DNA from: Phellopilus nigrolimitatus
Taxonomy: Eukaryota; Basidiomycota; Agaricomycetes; Hymenochaetales; Hymenochaetaceae
Length of the DNA stretch: 64,000 nucleotides
Reading direction: 5' to 3'
NCBI GenBank assembly: GCA_021029095.1
Contig: JAJOHG010000010.1
Coordinates: 310,001-374,000 of the forward strand
Shown: one piece after another, positions 31,501 to 43,123 of the stretch
How the letters are laid out: each line of letters opens with the position of its first letter
Numbering within the stretch: the first letter of the stretch is position 1
Made by a program: the position numbers and the translations under genes
Notes under the pieces: generated by a model
Told to the model about the DNA's origin: nothing
What the model saw: the letters and a program-made list of their open reading frames with translations, nothing else
Databases searched by the model: none

Positions 31501-32291
31501 CCACCGCCGTCTCAACCACGGGCCGTTCATCGGGTCTCTGAAGGGAAGGTGCCTGTTATTCGCAGGCCGAGTGTTTCCGAAGTATCCACACTCTCCCCGT
31601 CAACCAGCACTGTCCATCAGGCGCATCCCTGAGTGCAACACGTTCATCAGACTCGAGCGATGATTCGTTCTACCCTCCAGCATGGGCAGGCTCGGTCGCC
31701 ACCGATTACCGCGGCCTGTATCCCGAACGAGGGTCTGGAACATATATCGCGAGCTCGCCTGAGTATCCAGCCAACATGAAGTACGAGTGGACGACGTCGC
31801 CGACAGTAGAGGCTCTGGCGGGGCATGCACAGCACCAGCACAGTCTCCCGTCGACCCCGCGCTACCCGCACTCGAATTCGCATTCGTCGCATCCCGTGAT
31901 GGGAGGGATGGACGGAATGGAATACGGGCATAGTAGTAGTAGTGCGGGCCTCCCGCCATATGTACCGCAGCACCATTCCCACCAACACTTCCCTCATCAC
32001 ATTCCCCACCCTAATCATCACGTCCAGCCGCATCCACAGCGTGTGCAGAACCAGAGCTCGGAGACGCGCTACGGTTATGCACCTCCGTCGTCGTCGAGCC
32101 AGTCGAACGCGAGTACGTACTACAGCTCGCCTGGAGACACATCGCCAAATATAGGTGGTCTCACCTATGCAACCGCACCGCGAGAGCTCGCAGAGATAGG
32201 GCTTGCGTCTCAACATTCCGGGTTGGATCAGCGCTGGACGTCCTTCATGCAGGATTCTGGGTTATTCTACGGCCCAGGGGGCCCAACATGA
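28584..32291 (+). CDS. Zn(II)2Cys6 fungal-specific transcription factor
   Basis: Proposed exons are 28584-28744, 28811-28887, 28947-28974, 29040-29322, 29373-30032, 30128-30137, 30191-30282, 30335-30443, 30518-30733, 30799-31004, 31064-31195, 31250-31287, 31332-31570 and 31651-32291, giving about 963 residues. The zinc cluster CAECRRLKIKCDKQLPCSSC continues CLRRGCASLC, followed by a short coiled coil (ERIRQLEDALAIL). The fungal-specific regulatory domain follows, with LYRAISRPQLFDEILP, WSLIRLCHQLAQTIGLHRD and RRRALFWDLVVADSWQSLATGRPPS. The C-terminus is long, His/Ser/Pro-rich and probably disordered. Exon 6 is only 10 bases. The 44-nt intron after 31287 and the GTGTTT donor at 31571 are the weakest parts of the model. 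Target genes cannot be told from sequence. Confidence 0.85.
30128..30137 (+). other. 10-nt micro-exon in the transcription factor gene
   Basis: ATTGGTCTGC lies between a TAG acceptor ending at 30127 and a GTAAGT donor at 30138. It supplies the conserved IGL-H between HQLAQT and RDSSRW. Without it the frame is lost. Confidence 0.8.
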
Positions 32292-32885
32292 CCACCAATT
32301 ATGGTGTGTGATGATACGTACCGGTCGGATTTTTTCTTTTTCTTTTTCTTTTTCTTCGCCTTTGTTGTCGCTGCCCTTGTTCAAGTGTGGAAACTGTCTA
32401 GTGATCTCGCAATTCCTCTCACCTGTCTTCTTTTATACACCTGTGCTTGGTCTGTGTCTTCTGTGCTTCCGATTGTAGGTTTAAAGTCTACGTGTATCCT
32501 TATTGTAAAATGTTTCTTTTATCGCTCGTGTTGTCAATCATTTTTCTTTCTTTCTTTGCGACATCGTGAAGCGCTTACCCAATTTTAGAGATGCCCTACA
32601 AGACCTGCCAAATAATGTGTGTGATTGCGATGGGGTGAAAGCGGCGTAGACTTTGAGTGGGGAGGGATTTGGGGCGACGTTGAAGGAAGCGATGTAGGGG
32701 GGAAGGGAAAGACGTGATGGTTGCAAGAAAGGAGGAGGGGTAGAAGGGATGTTCCGTTTATCTCGTTCTCGTCGGCATTCAGCTCCTGCTTACGCCACTA
32801 TAATCCACTCATCAGGGATAACCAATCAATTTCCCGGTGCATCGTACACAACGTGAAAATAGCGCTTCGAGCACGCACAATCGCC

Positions 32886-33259
32886 ATGTTCGACGCCAAA
32901 GGGGAATCACCGTCAGTGATTCAATGGCGTCAAAACATGGGCGGGCAAGGACTACCTAGTTCCGAGGGCCGGCGTTTAGGAAAGTCCTCTCAGAGTGCAG
33001 ACGCTGAAGCGAAAGAACGTGTTCTGCGTACGTGCACATGCTTCTCTTCCATTGCTTTTGAGGCATGGTATGGGTGAGGGCAGAGTGGGAGGTCAAAGTA
33101 AACCTTACACGTGAGGGATAAAAAAATAGAGCCCCAGTCCACCAAGGACGAGGGGGAAGGCGGGGACAGTGTTGAGCTAAGGGGTATATACTGGCCATTC
33201 ATTTCACAGAGTGTCGTCGTAAACTCTGTGTTCTCAGGCCCCTAGGTATCGCATTTTGA
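32886..33259 (+). CDS. Possible small spliced gene
   Basis: The frame from ATG at 32886 runs to a GTACGT donor after 33027; a CAG acceptor at 33209 restores the frame to a stop at 33257-33259. The product would be about 63 residues, starting MFDAKGESPSVIQWRQNMGG, hydrophilic and without a recognised domain. A TATATA box at 33184-33190 lies inside the proposed intron, which argues against the model. It may be a non-coding transcript or chance. Confidence 0.2.
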
Positions 33260-36200
33260 CCACCACCGAGCGCCGCGCGGAGAAAGAGAGAGACGTCCGT
33301 TTATTTAATATTTCAGTCTGTCCGCATCATCGCACAGAAAGAGTCGTGTTATAATTAAAGGCGTATCTCTTGATCGTTTGGCGAACCTGTCCGCGAGCAC
33401 GCGGACGAGTCCGAACTTTTTTCTTTGAATTAACTGTGTGCATGTGTGTTGGCTTGGCATTCTCGTGTTTTCTGATGCTGGGGGGCGTGTTAGCTTCGCA
33501 GCCGTTTTATAAGTCCTAGTGTATATAAACAATGCTCGAGGACCTACTCAAAAATCGAGAAGTCATTATGTTTCATATTTTCCCGCCCGTGTAGCACGAG
33601 TGCTTTGCCTCCGTTACACTAAAACGGAAATGCTGTCGACGGGAGGCTAGTCCATATTAGGACGTGCTCGACCGATGTGGATTTCTCGGAACGTCGGCCA
33701 TTCTTTGTTTCTGTCGCCAAATTTCAAGCTACATGTAATCCGACTTTCTTACGCAAAACAAAACTCGCTATGGATATGAATATGGAATAGACCATGATTT
33801 CGATTGTGTAGCTGCCACGCTCATCGACTTTCCCTCGCTTGGTTGGGCATATTGTTAATGTTAATTTTGATAATTGATAGATGGCATATTTTTCGAGCTT
33901 TTCCTGTTTCTTCTTCTTTTCATTTTATCGTTCTATTTTCATATAAAGGAAAGTCAGCAGTATTTTACAATACCCAGTCCACCGGGCGGTCGCATTTTCA
34001 CTGTGTGAACAACGGCGTCTTCTTATCTTGCCCATTTCTTGAGTCCCTTGTTTCAGTCAAGGGGTGGAGCCAGTACTGTGCAGGACGCCTCTTTGATCTG
34101 ATCAAAGAGGCGGGACAAGATTTCAAATTTCAATTGCAGGTTCTCTTTGATCTGTGTTTCGTACGCCGCACATTTCATAGGTGTGGCACGAAGCACCTAG
34201 CGAAGCTCGAGTCTGGCGAAAATTTACTTCCCGCGTCCCTTTTACCGTATACACCTGAGAGAAGATGTGAGGAGATTAGCTCTTCTCATTCGCTTGACGA
34301 AGCGCGACGCTGGTTTTGTACAAAAGAAAAAGATTTGCGTCAGCATGCGACAATCATGCCGATCATTCTGTGGCTCGGCGCTCGCACGCCGGCACGCTCG
34401 GCACTGCTTCTCCTCCTAACCTCCTGAGTCCGGATTTACAGTCGATAAGCGCCAGCGCACCTAAATCGCGCGTGCTAATCCTGCACGATCAGCGTGGGCG
34501 TGGTGCGGATGGTCGCTTCACTTCTTGTCTGGATGTTGCATATACATATTGCCGAAGTGTGTTGTTTTCACGCCGGGAAGTTAAATTTGTGTTTAGACCG
34601 CTGGACGCTAGGCTTCTTTAGAGGTGTCACTCCCAGGCTCATGCGTACAAAGAGGTGCTTCTTGCGCACTGGAGTGTCATATCTCTCTGAAAGAGTGTGC
34701 ATTCCGTGGCAGGAGAAGCGAAGTTTTCTTTTTTCAGTGAATCGTGGCCGACGGTGGAAAGAAAGAGGGAAAGAGGGCCGCCGCGAAGTCCTGTGCACAA
34801 CGGTCATCGCTACAAGCAGGACGGACTTCGGATTCGCATACGACAAGTCTGGAGCGGACATGCAAAGTTTTCCGTCGCGGCATCCTCTTGTATTGCTGGA
34901 TTGGCACGCGTATACGCCGTCCGCGGTTTTTAGAGGCACCTCGAGGCCGACTCGAGGACGCCACTCACGCCTCGAGGACGTGCGTGCCTTCGTTGCTACT
35001 CCTCATTATTGCCGAGGTCCGAGCTAGCTACTGTACGCCGAAATTAAGGCCCACGGGATGTGCATAGGAGGTTTGGGCACGTCAAGGATGTGATGATGTC
35101 TTTATTTAACCTTTGCAAGCGAACAACGCGCTAAGACGAGGAGATTTTGGACCTAGTACAAGTGCCTGACCTGAGAGCCATTATAAGATGACTATAATGT
35201 ACTAAAGTAAGTTGGATGCGTACGATAGCAATTGAAAGGAAGGATTGCATTGTGAGGAAGGGGGTGTTAGGTAGTGGCAGTTTATCGTTTTAGGAATGAT
35301 CCGATAATACATGTAAAATACATGTAAATGGGTCTGAATACTATATGCACCCTTCCTCTGCGACGTGTCCGACGTTCGTTACGCCCTCGTCGCTCGAATT
35401 TCTGGAGGGAAAGCTTGTTTCGCATGTAGTGCTCCAGTTATGTGAAGGTGTGTGGACGCAATTTCAAGAGGTGATCCCCCAAGTGCGATGCAGAGCCTAT
35501 CGAGAGATCTAGAGATTCAAAGATTCGGTTCAGTTCAATTCAGTTTTTTTTTCTTCAGTCCACATCTGAGATAATACATCCCGCGGGTCGACCCTGAGCG
35601 CGGATGAAAAAAGAAAGTGAAGTTCGGAAGTCCGGAGGACTCTCCTTGCGCAGGTTGCGATGCATGCACAGGCTGCATAAAGAGTTATGATTGGCTGGAA
35701 GGCCGGCAAGAACGGGGACTGTATAGGTATAGGTATGCAAAGTCGAAACGAGCTATCTCAGGCACACCACGAGGATTCCATCAAAGATACAATATATGAT
35801 ATCAGATATCAAGTAAGTAAATGGGCAGAGAATAACAAAGCTGTATACATTTCATCAAATATTATTTGCACGGGATGGTTTGCGGCTGGCTCGGAGTTGA
35901 AAAGCTTCCATCGTTGTAAGGCACGGATATAGTACCCTAATCGAGAAGGGAAAGTTCCAGATTATCTTTGACGAGGCACTGGGTAAGGATCGAGCTTATG
36001 GGCAAAGTTGGAAAACGTCCGTTGTTGGGAGTGGCTGAGTGTATATATTGAGCTGAAACGACGGCAGACAAACTGGTGTCCTGAATTTTCCTTTTACCGC
36101 TGAATGCAACATCAAACGCACGTGAGAAACGCACCTGTAGATCACTGCCGACGGCCCATCATATGCTCTTTTCCGCGAGATATCGACCAAATTCATTCAC

Positions 36201-36556
36201 TCACTTTTCACCCTCTCAGATACGAGCGGGAAGCAGAGACTTATAGTAAGATAACTATACTAAAAGACAAAAATAAAAATAAGAACAGAACAGAAACAGA
36301 AACGGAGCAAGAGAGGGAGATACGAGGATTGAGGCACAATCAGGGGCGAATTCTTATGTAAGATGGCCAGCCATCTTGGGCTGATTCCCAGCTCGCCCAA
36401 TTCCACTTCTACCATCTCCCCCCACCACAACTACCACCGTCGTCGGCGACGTCGACGACGACACGCGAGACCTCTCCCCGCCCTCAGCCACCATTCCCCG
36501 CCATTTAGCTGGCCTAACGAGGGGTAGTCGAGCTCGCCCTCTCCCCATCATTGCTC
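33260..36556. other. Long intergenic region upstream of the OPT gene
   Basis: About 3.3 kb with no supported gene. Plus frames at 33804-34427 and 34494-35027 lack any motif and show non-coding-like composition. There is a 27-nt palindrome at 34086-34112 and TATA-like GTATATAAAC near 33520. The 250 bases before 36557 are pyrimidine-rich and likely contain the OPT core promoter. The length suggests extended regulation or buried decayed repeats. Confidence 0.4.
34086..34112. repeat. Perfect palindrome, 13-bp arms
   Basis: CGCCTCTTTGATC (34086-34098) and its exact reverse complement (34100-34112) are separated by one T. It lies in the gene-poor region before the OPT gene. It could be a regulatory dyad or a transposon trace. 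Confidence 0.8.
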
Positions 36557-39500
36557 ATGTCATACCCCCCAGCCGACCCCTCCTCCTCACATCACTTCCC
36601 GCCAGGGCACGACGCGGACCGCCCGACAACCGCACGTCCTCCGTCCAGCCCGGGGTACTACTACTCCCATCACGACCCACAGTACACGTATTCCCAGGAA
36701 GACCAACTGGAAGAGGACGAAGAAGAGGACGAAGAGAGTGAGGACGAGGATGTCTTTGCGTATCAGCCCCCGACGACCGCAGAGCTCCAGGGCTCGCAGC
36801 AGCATCACCAGCCGTTCGGCCATAACTTGGAAGCAGAGGACGACCGCCCGCAGACTCAACACGGCGCTCGCTCGCTCGTTGGGTCGTTAGGCCCTCCTGC
36901 CAACCCCGTTTCGCCTTTAGACTTCCACCGTCACATGCAAGCGCACACGCATACCGATTCCTACCCTTCTACTGTCCCTCCGATCACACCGTTTTCGAAC
37001 CTTCGTGTCGACACCCCGCCTTCGACTGACTCTCAAGGCGATCCAAATGACCCTTATCGCCTGCGCCGTCGCTCGACAACGACGATAACGGAACCGCCCA
37101 TGTCCATGATCAGCGGGGGAGCTCGTTCCCGGTTATCCGTTTCAAGGAGCGGCTCGCGCGGGGTACGTGTGGAGCTACCGTCGCCAATGGCGCAGTCGGC
37201 GATCCCGGACAACGAGAAGTCTTCGGTTCTCGATGAGGTTCAAAGCAGGCACCGAAAGACGTTTTCGGACATGGACATGGCCAAAGAGCGGCCGACAAGT
37301 ATGGACAGCACGAATGCGAGCGCAAGCATCAGCATGACGCCTAGCCTAGCGGGTTTCACAGATGACTTGGAGAGCCGGGAGTCGATCAAGTGAGTGTTTC
37401 ACTACTACTTTCATCATCGTCTTAATGTTTTACTGTGGATACAGAATGGGCTTTGATTTCGATGCAGTGGATGAAGAGGACTCGCCCTATCCCGAGGTCC
37501 GCGCATCGGTGTCGAATGTAGACGACCCCGAGATGCCTGCGCTGACGTTTAGGATGTGGATTATCGGGCTCATACTGTGCATGATTGGCTCTGCGATGAA
37601 CGTGTTCTTCAATTTCCGTCAGCCGGCGCCTCAAGTTGTGCCCTTGGTGCTCGTGCTGGTATCGTATCCTTGTGGAAAGCTTGCTGCGTTTTCACTTCCT
37701 ATCAAGACCTTCTGTCTTCGGCTGCCTATTCCTTGGCCAAAACGTTTTGGTGGTCACGGATGGAAGGGCGTCGAGTACAGATTTTCTCTAAATCCTGGCC
37801 CGTGGAACATCAAAGAGCACGTATTAGTGTACATCATGGCAAACGTGGCCGTTGGAAACCCCTACGCGCTCAACGCTGTTGTCGTCGCCGAGATCTACTA
37901 TCATATCAAGCTCGGCTATTGGTTTAACCTTGTTATCACACTCGCTACGCAGCTCACTGGCTTCGGGCTTGCGGGTCTGTGCCGCCGCTTCCTCGTCTGG
38001 CCTGCGAGTATGGTCTGGCCCCAAAACCTCGTCGCGTGCACGCTTCTGAATACGCTGCACGCGGAGGACGATTCAGATACTGGCGGCTTGTCTAGATACA
38101 GATACTACGTTATGGCGTCAGCCGGCGCGTTCGCCTTCTTTTTCTTACCCGGGTTTCTCTTCGTCTCCCTCAGCGTCTTCAGCTGGATATGCTGGATCCT
38201 GCCAAATAACATTCCTGTCAACCAGCTGTTTGGTGTGACTAGCGGGCTGGGGATGAGCGTGATCACCTTCGACTGGACGCAGATCTCTTGGATCGGAAGT
38301 CCGTTGATGATACCGTGGTGGGCGGAATGCCACGTCTTTGCTGGTGGGTCCTTTAGGCATAATCTACTCAGTTGGAAGCTAATCGCTTGCCGGCAGGTTT
38401 CGTGTTGTTCTACTGGATTTTGACTCCCATCTTGTACTACAAAAATGTCTGGAGTCTTGCGCACTTCCCGATCTCTGCCAATGAGCCGTACGACCGGTAC
38501 GGGCACATGTATGATGTAACTACGATCATGCAAGCAGACAACAAGTTCAACCTCACCGCGTACGAAGAATACTCGCCGCTGTATCTCCCCGCGACGTACG
38601 CGATGACCTACCTCCTTGCTTTCGCGCTCTCGACGTGCGTCATCGTGCACACGCTCTTGTACCACGGGCGCTCGCTGCTTAACGGAATCAAAAACCTGAA
38701 GCTCGAGAAGGATGATATCCACGCGAAGCTCATGCGCAACTACCCCGAGGTCCCCGACTGGTGGTACATGACGGCGTTTGTCATTTTTTTCGCGCTCGCG
38801 ATCGTCGCAGCGGAAGTGTGGCACACGGGCGTGCCTGTGTGGGCACTATTGTTGGCTGTGCTATTGCCGATTGTGTACGTTCTACCGAGCGGGTTTATCT
38901 TCGCCATGACTGGGCAAGGAGTGAGATTTTTTATATTATCTTGAAACTCGAATTTTGGTTGCTGATTGGCTGCCATGATCTAGATTACGCTGAATTTGCT
39001 CGCGCAAATTATCCCGGGAACACTCCTCCCAGGAAACCCACTGGCGAACATGGTGTTCAAGGCTTATTCAGTGCAAACGCTTACGGAGGCGACAATGTTC
39101 GTCCAGGATCTGAAACTCGGACATTACATCAAAGTCCCTCCTCGTGCGACGTTCATCGGTAGGCGCATTTTCCCATCAAGCCACGTTTTAGCACGAGATT
39201 CTAATGCATCGCTTTTCTTTTAGTGCAAGCCACGGCGACTATTTTGGCAGCCTTTGTGCAGGTCGGTGTCAAGGAGTGGATGTTCGCGAACGTGAAGGAT
39301 ATCTGCAGTCCGGATCAGAAGAGTAACCTTACCTGTCCACATAACCAAGTTTTCTTCACCGCGTCTGCCGTCTGGTGAGCCTCCTCTCTACGGTGTTTTC
39401 GCGTACATAGTTGCTCATGCTGTCTCCTCAGGGGACTCATTGGACCTAATCGTCAGTTCGGGACAAGCTCGATCTACCACCCTCAGCTGTACGCGATGAT

Positions 39501-40003
39501 TATAGGCGCGTTCCTCCCTGTGCCCTTCTGGCTTTGGCAGCGCCGCCACCCAGACTCGTGGATTCGATATGTCAGCACGCCGATCGTCCTGAACGGCGTG
39601 TCGTTCATCCCTCCTGCGACAGGAATCAACTACTCGAGTTGGTTCTTCGTTGGCTTCATCTTCCAGTACCTTATTCGACGCAGAAATTTCGGCTGGTGGA
39701 GCAAGTTCAACTACGTGACGAGCGCCGCGCTAGATAGTGGAACGGTGCTGAGCTTGATTACAATTTTCTTCACCCTTCAGGTAAGAATGTATTCTACTAC
39801 GTCTTGAGAGTTGTGTGTTGACGGTTCTCCTGCAGTTCCCAAAGGAGGGGGTATAAGCGTAAATTGGTGGGGCAACACCGTGTATACTCGAAGTGAGCTT
39901 CAAGCCTCCCGATCGTTTTGAAACACTACGTACTAACACTCGAACTCCAGCTGCCGACTATAATCGCCTACCTCTACGGGCATCGCCCGTAAACGTTTTA
40001 TAA
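36557..40003 (+). CDS. Oligopeptide transporter (OPT family), C-terminus frameshifted
   Basis: Exons: 36557-37389, 37445-38343, 38397-38920, 38984-39158, 39224-39374, 39432-39780, 39836-39892 and 39951-40003. A roughly 290-residue acidic, Ser/Pro-rich cytosolic N-terminus precedes the family motif SPYPEVRASVSNVDDPEMP. About 14 membrane spans follow, with NPGPWNIKEH and HYIKVPPRATF (the KIPPR motif). OPT proteins carry tetra/pentapeptides, glutathione or metal chelates across the plasma membrane using the proton gradient. In exon 7 the frame stops at TAA 39854-39856 after FPKEGV. One extra base in the run at about 39844-39850 would restore GGGISVNWWGNTVYTRTADY and the stop at 40001-40003, and exon 7 would then have the right phase for exon 8. 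Intended length is about 1013 residues; literal length about 983. Confidence 0.88.
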
Positions 40004-41214
40004 CATTGACGCTCTTTATACTTTTCTTTCCCTTTTCCCTTTTCCTTTTTCCCTTTTCCCTTTCCATTTCACCCTTCTGTCGCTCCGTCACCTGTTACTT
40101 TTTCTCTGCGTGATCTATCGTCATTTATTTGAGACGTGTCCGATCTAGGATCCCCTCCTGCCATAGACCTTACCCTTTGACTCGCCCCCTCACTACCCAA
40201 CCCTTCTAGCTGCCCACAATCATACTGGACTACCAACCCATCCTACACTTTCCACCATCCCATTTTCGAGTCCTACGGTTCGTCCTAGACGTCGACACAT
40301 CCCTTTGCCTTATATTTATCTCTATCCCCTTTTCGTTCGTACCCCCCTTTTTTTTCTTCTGTTGTCGATTGCGGCCGCAGCCACCTGCCACGACGCGATC
40401 TTGCGGATGGCGTGCGCGGGGAAATTAGGAGCTCGGGGGCTATCGTCAAAGTGTACTGCGGCGTTCCAGTAATGTCAAACTAAGTGAGGCTTGTACCACA
40501 TACTATCGTTTCTTCGGTTATTTCCCCCTTTCCATTCTCGTTTCCCTCCACTTTCCGCAGCTCGTTCTCTCCATCCGTGTTTCGTTTTTCACGTTCTGTT
40601 CTGGTACCCGACAAGAGCTGTTGTTAGGGAAAATATACAATAATTGTATAGTTCTTTACTCGAAGACCGCTTTCTTAAGTAAAGCGAATGGACAATAATC
40701 CCACCGTCAGTATGGGCGCTTTGTACATGCAATAGAATTTGAAGTTCGTCGGTTCTGTCGGCGGATCAACCGAATGTGTAATTTGGGAGTCGTGGTTCGG
40801 ACCTCCTGATCCTTTGAGGATTCCGCATCTGGCGAGAACCAGCGCAAGTAGTATGCGAGAAGAAGCACGAGAAGAACAATATAATGGCACAAGCCGAGCC
40901 TGCAGTGTGAGCCGAATCTGTATTGTGTAAAGTGTGCTTTGAGGCCGTGACGAAGGGATCCCATGTTCAACGAAAGAAGGTTCGACAGTAGATTTCCCAG
41001 AGTGCGGACGTAGACAAAAAGAAGAGATCTGAGAAGGCGGAGGGAAGAAATAGCAGGAGATTCATGTATACAAAAAGAGGCAGGTAAAACGAGAGAACCG
41101 AGAATGTCTGCGCGTATTGAGTGAAGATTATGCGTTTTATAGTGAGTCTGAGTGACTACAGTATTTCTTCTGCAAAGTACCGTACGCGGTATATCCTCGC
41201 TCTCAATTCCACGC
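40004..41214. other. Intergenic region with a pyrimidine tract
   Basis: The first part is the 3' flank of the OPT gene with a CCCTTTT-type pyrimidine tract at about 40024-40072. No gene was supported in the rest; frames near 40675-40970 have no motif. Confidence 0.45.
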
Positions 41215-42850
41215 CTAATATCCAGTCCCTCTCCTCATTTCCGAGTCCGCTTCTGCGCTCGAGGCCTCCACGGTGTCCCCGCTGCGTCGGTGACTGAGCC
41301 GGTGATCGTGATACAAAACTCGATCGCGGTCCCATAGTTCTGAATAAGTGTCTGCGTGCGGCGCGGCCTTGCGCTGTTCTTCAGCTCGCGGCTGGCTCAC
41401 GTCGCAATTTTAAAGAACAGTGACCTTGTATTTCCCTCACAAAGGAAGCAACTTGCTCATTCCAGGGCCACTGACCGACGGAGGAAAGCGGAGGCTCTTT
41501 TATAGCCTTGAACTTGCTGAAGTCGATCGAATCTAAGATTCCGGCGAGATGGCTTTGCTCGGGCAGCAGATGTTTTCGCCGCCGATAGCGCCACCGCACT
41601 GTTACCTATCAGTTCTTCCAATGAATGACCACATAGAAGGGGTGCGTGTAGGGCGGCGGTCGCCCGGGGAGTTTAAAAGAGAATCCACGCTCAGACAACT
41701 GGAATCTTTCAAAGCAATCTTTGCTAGAGATGGATGGTCATTAGGAATATGAAAACAGTCGACACCAATAGTCTGCCGACACCGCTTGACTATAAACAAT
41801 ATGAGTGAAACTGAGGGATGAGCTTACCCCAGTCATCGAAAGAGTCTTGAGACTTGGGAAGTTGGAGAGTATCGTATTTCGAGACATATAGTAGACGTAG
41901 AGCGGAAGGACGAGTGGATTATGCGTGTCTGCGCGGAAGATGATCTGGTTCTTGTCAAGATATTTCGTTGAGCATTGGATGCTCCTAGATACTTGTAAAG
42001 GTGTATGATAGTGAGAGCCTCTTTACTCGTAAGATCGTCCAAAATCGCAATGCTCACTTTCGCAGGGTAAATAGGACGTTTCATGCCACGCGCTTCAACT
42101 TTAGGTGTGCAAATCTCGTCAAACGATGACGCCCTTAGGTTTTGGGGGAGTGCACGAAAATTGGGAATCGAAATGCCTATCCGCAAGGTAAACCAGCAAG
42201 CGGCACAGGCTTGAGTTCGCTGTACCATGTACTCGGGAAAGAGCAGCCCATCGTGATTACAAGGTCCTTGAGATTTGGAAAGCAAGAGAGTAGCGATGCA
42301 CAGTCAAAGGAACGAAACGAGAGTTTCACCTCAGCGGAGTTAACCTTGCCAAAGAGACATATCAAGCACTTTTACTTATGATGCGTTTGAGCGACTTTTA
42401 GCTATTTTTGCTATGAAGGACTTGAGGCTATCCATTTCTCTGATGCGATAAAACCCGTATTTCAGAGAATGAGCACAGCGAAGATCTTGTCGATAGCAGC
42501 TGTAAAGCTTCCCTCTAGGTTCTTCCTACAGATAAATTAGATTAACTGCGCGCCAGCTTTGCCACGTAATGCGCATTGGAACGCTCGCGCCTGATGTTGC
42601 AGAGGATGACGCAGTCATAGAGAAGAGGCGATTCGAAGCCAGTGCGTTTGTTGACGAGTAGCATGTGCGCCATAAAGAGCACATTTTTTACAAATGCCGC
42701 GCATGAGCGCGAAAAGGCATGTTGAGACATAGAGGACTTATGGAAGGATGCTTTTATGAGTCCGACAGGCAACGTGTTAACGGATGCCACCATTGTCAAG
42801 CAAGAAGTTTGTCCGTAGAAATTTGTACGTGTGGAATTATTCCACACGTA
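41215..42850 (-). pseudogene. F-box/LRR-like paralogue, decayed copy
   Basis: Pieces on the minus strand follow the gene at 43124-45507. HMLLVNKR and SPLLYDCVILCN near 42580-42670 match HVLLVNKRWLRIASPLLYECVV of the intact copy. FPNLKDLVITMGCS near 42240-42290 follows, then IDFSKFKAIKEPPLSSVGQWPW near 41460-41525. The C-terminal TDAAGTPWRPR (in a different frame, near 41265-41300) equals TDANGIPWRPR of the intact copy. Stops, shifts and missing blocks show it is broken. The palindrome at 42806-42870 marks its 5' end, where the N-terminal LPDELI block is missing. Confidence 0.7.
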
Positions 42851-42870
42851 CAAATTTCTACGGACAAACT
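42806..42870. repeat. 65-nt near-perfect palindrome (32-bp arms, 1-nt spacer)
   Basis: The left arm 42806-42837 starts AGTTTGTCCGTAG, and the right arm 42839-42870 is its exact reverse complement, ending CTACGGACAAACT. A single T separates them. Such a long perfect palindrome is unstable in most genomes, so it is either young, kept for a reason, or an assembly fold-back. It sits at the 5' break point of the decayed F-box copy. Confidence 0.9.
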
Positions 42871-43123
42871 GGAATTGTTGTCCAGTTGCACGATCACGTG
42901 GGACAGCTCAAGATGCGCAGGTACACGTCGAACACCTCAGTCAATAGGGACAAAAAAGCCGCTCGAGGAGTCTTAACACAAAACAACCAGGGGGAAAATG
43001 CATAATGACAACGCTAAATACATAGTTATAAACAGTCTAGTCGGTCATAGATTATTTCTCTTGACAATTATATGGATTTCTCCTTCTCACCGGCGCACGT
43101 CCCAAGATCGGCTCAATGCGCCA

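Noticed and set aside
33804..34427. 207-codon plus-strand frame
   Set aside because: Hydrophobic and Cys-rich low-information text, no domain, no splice support, in an AT-rich gene-poor region.
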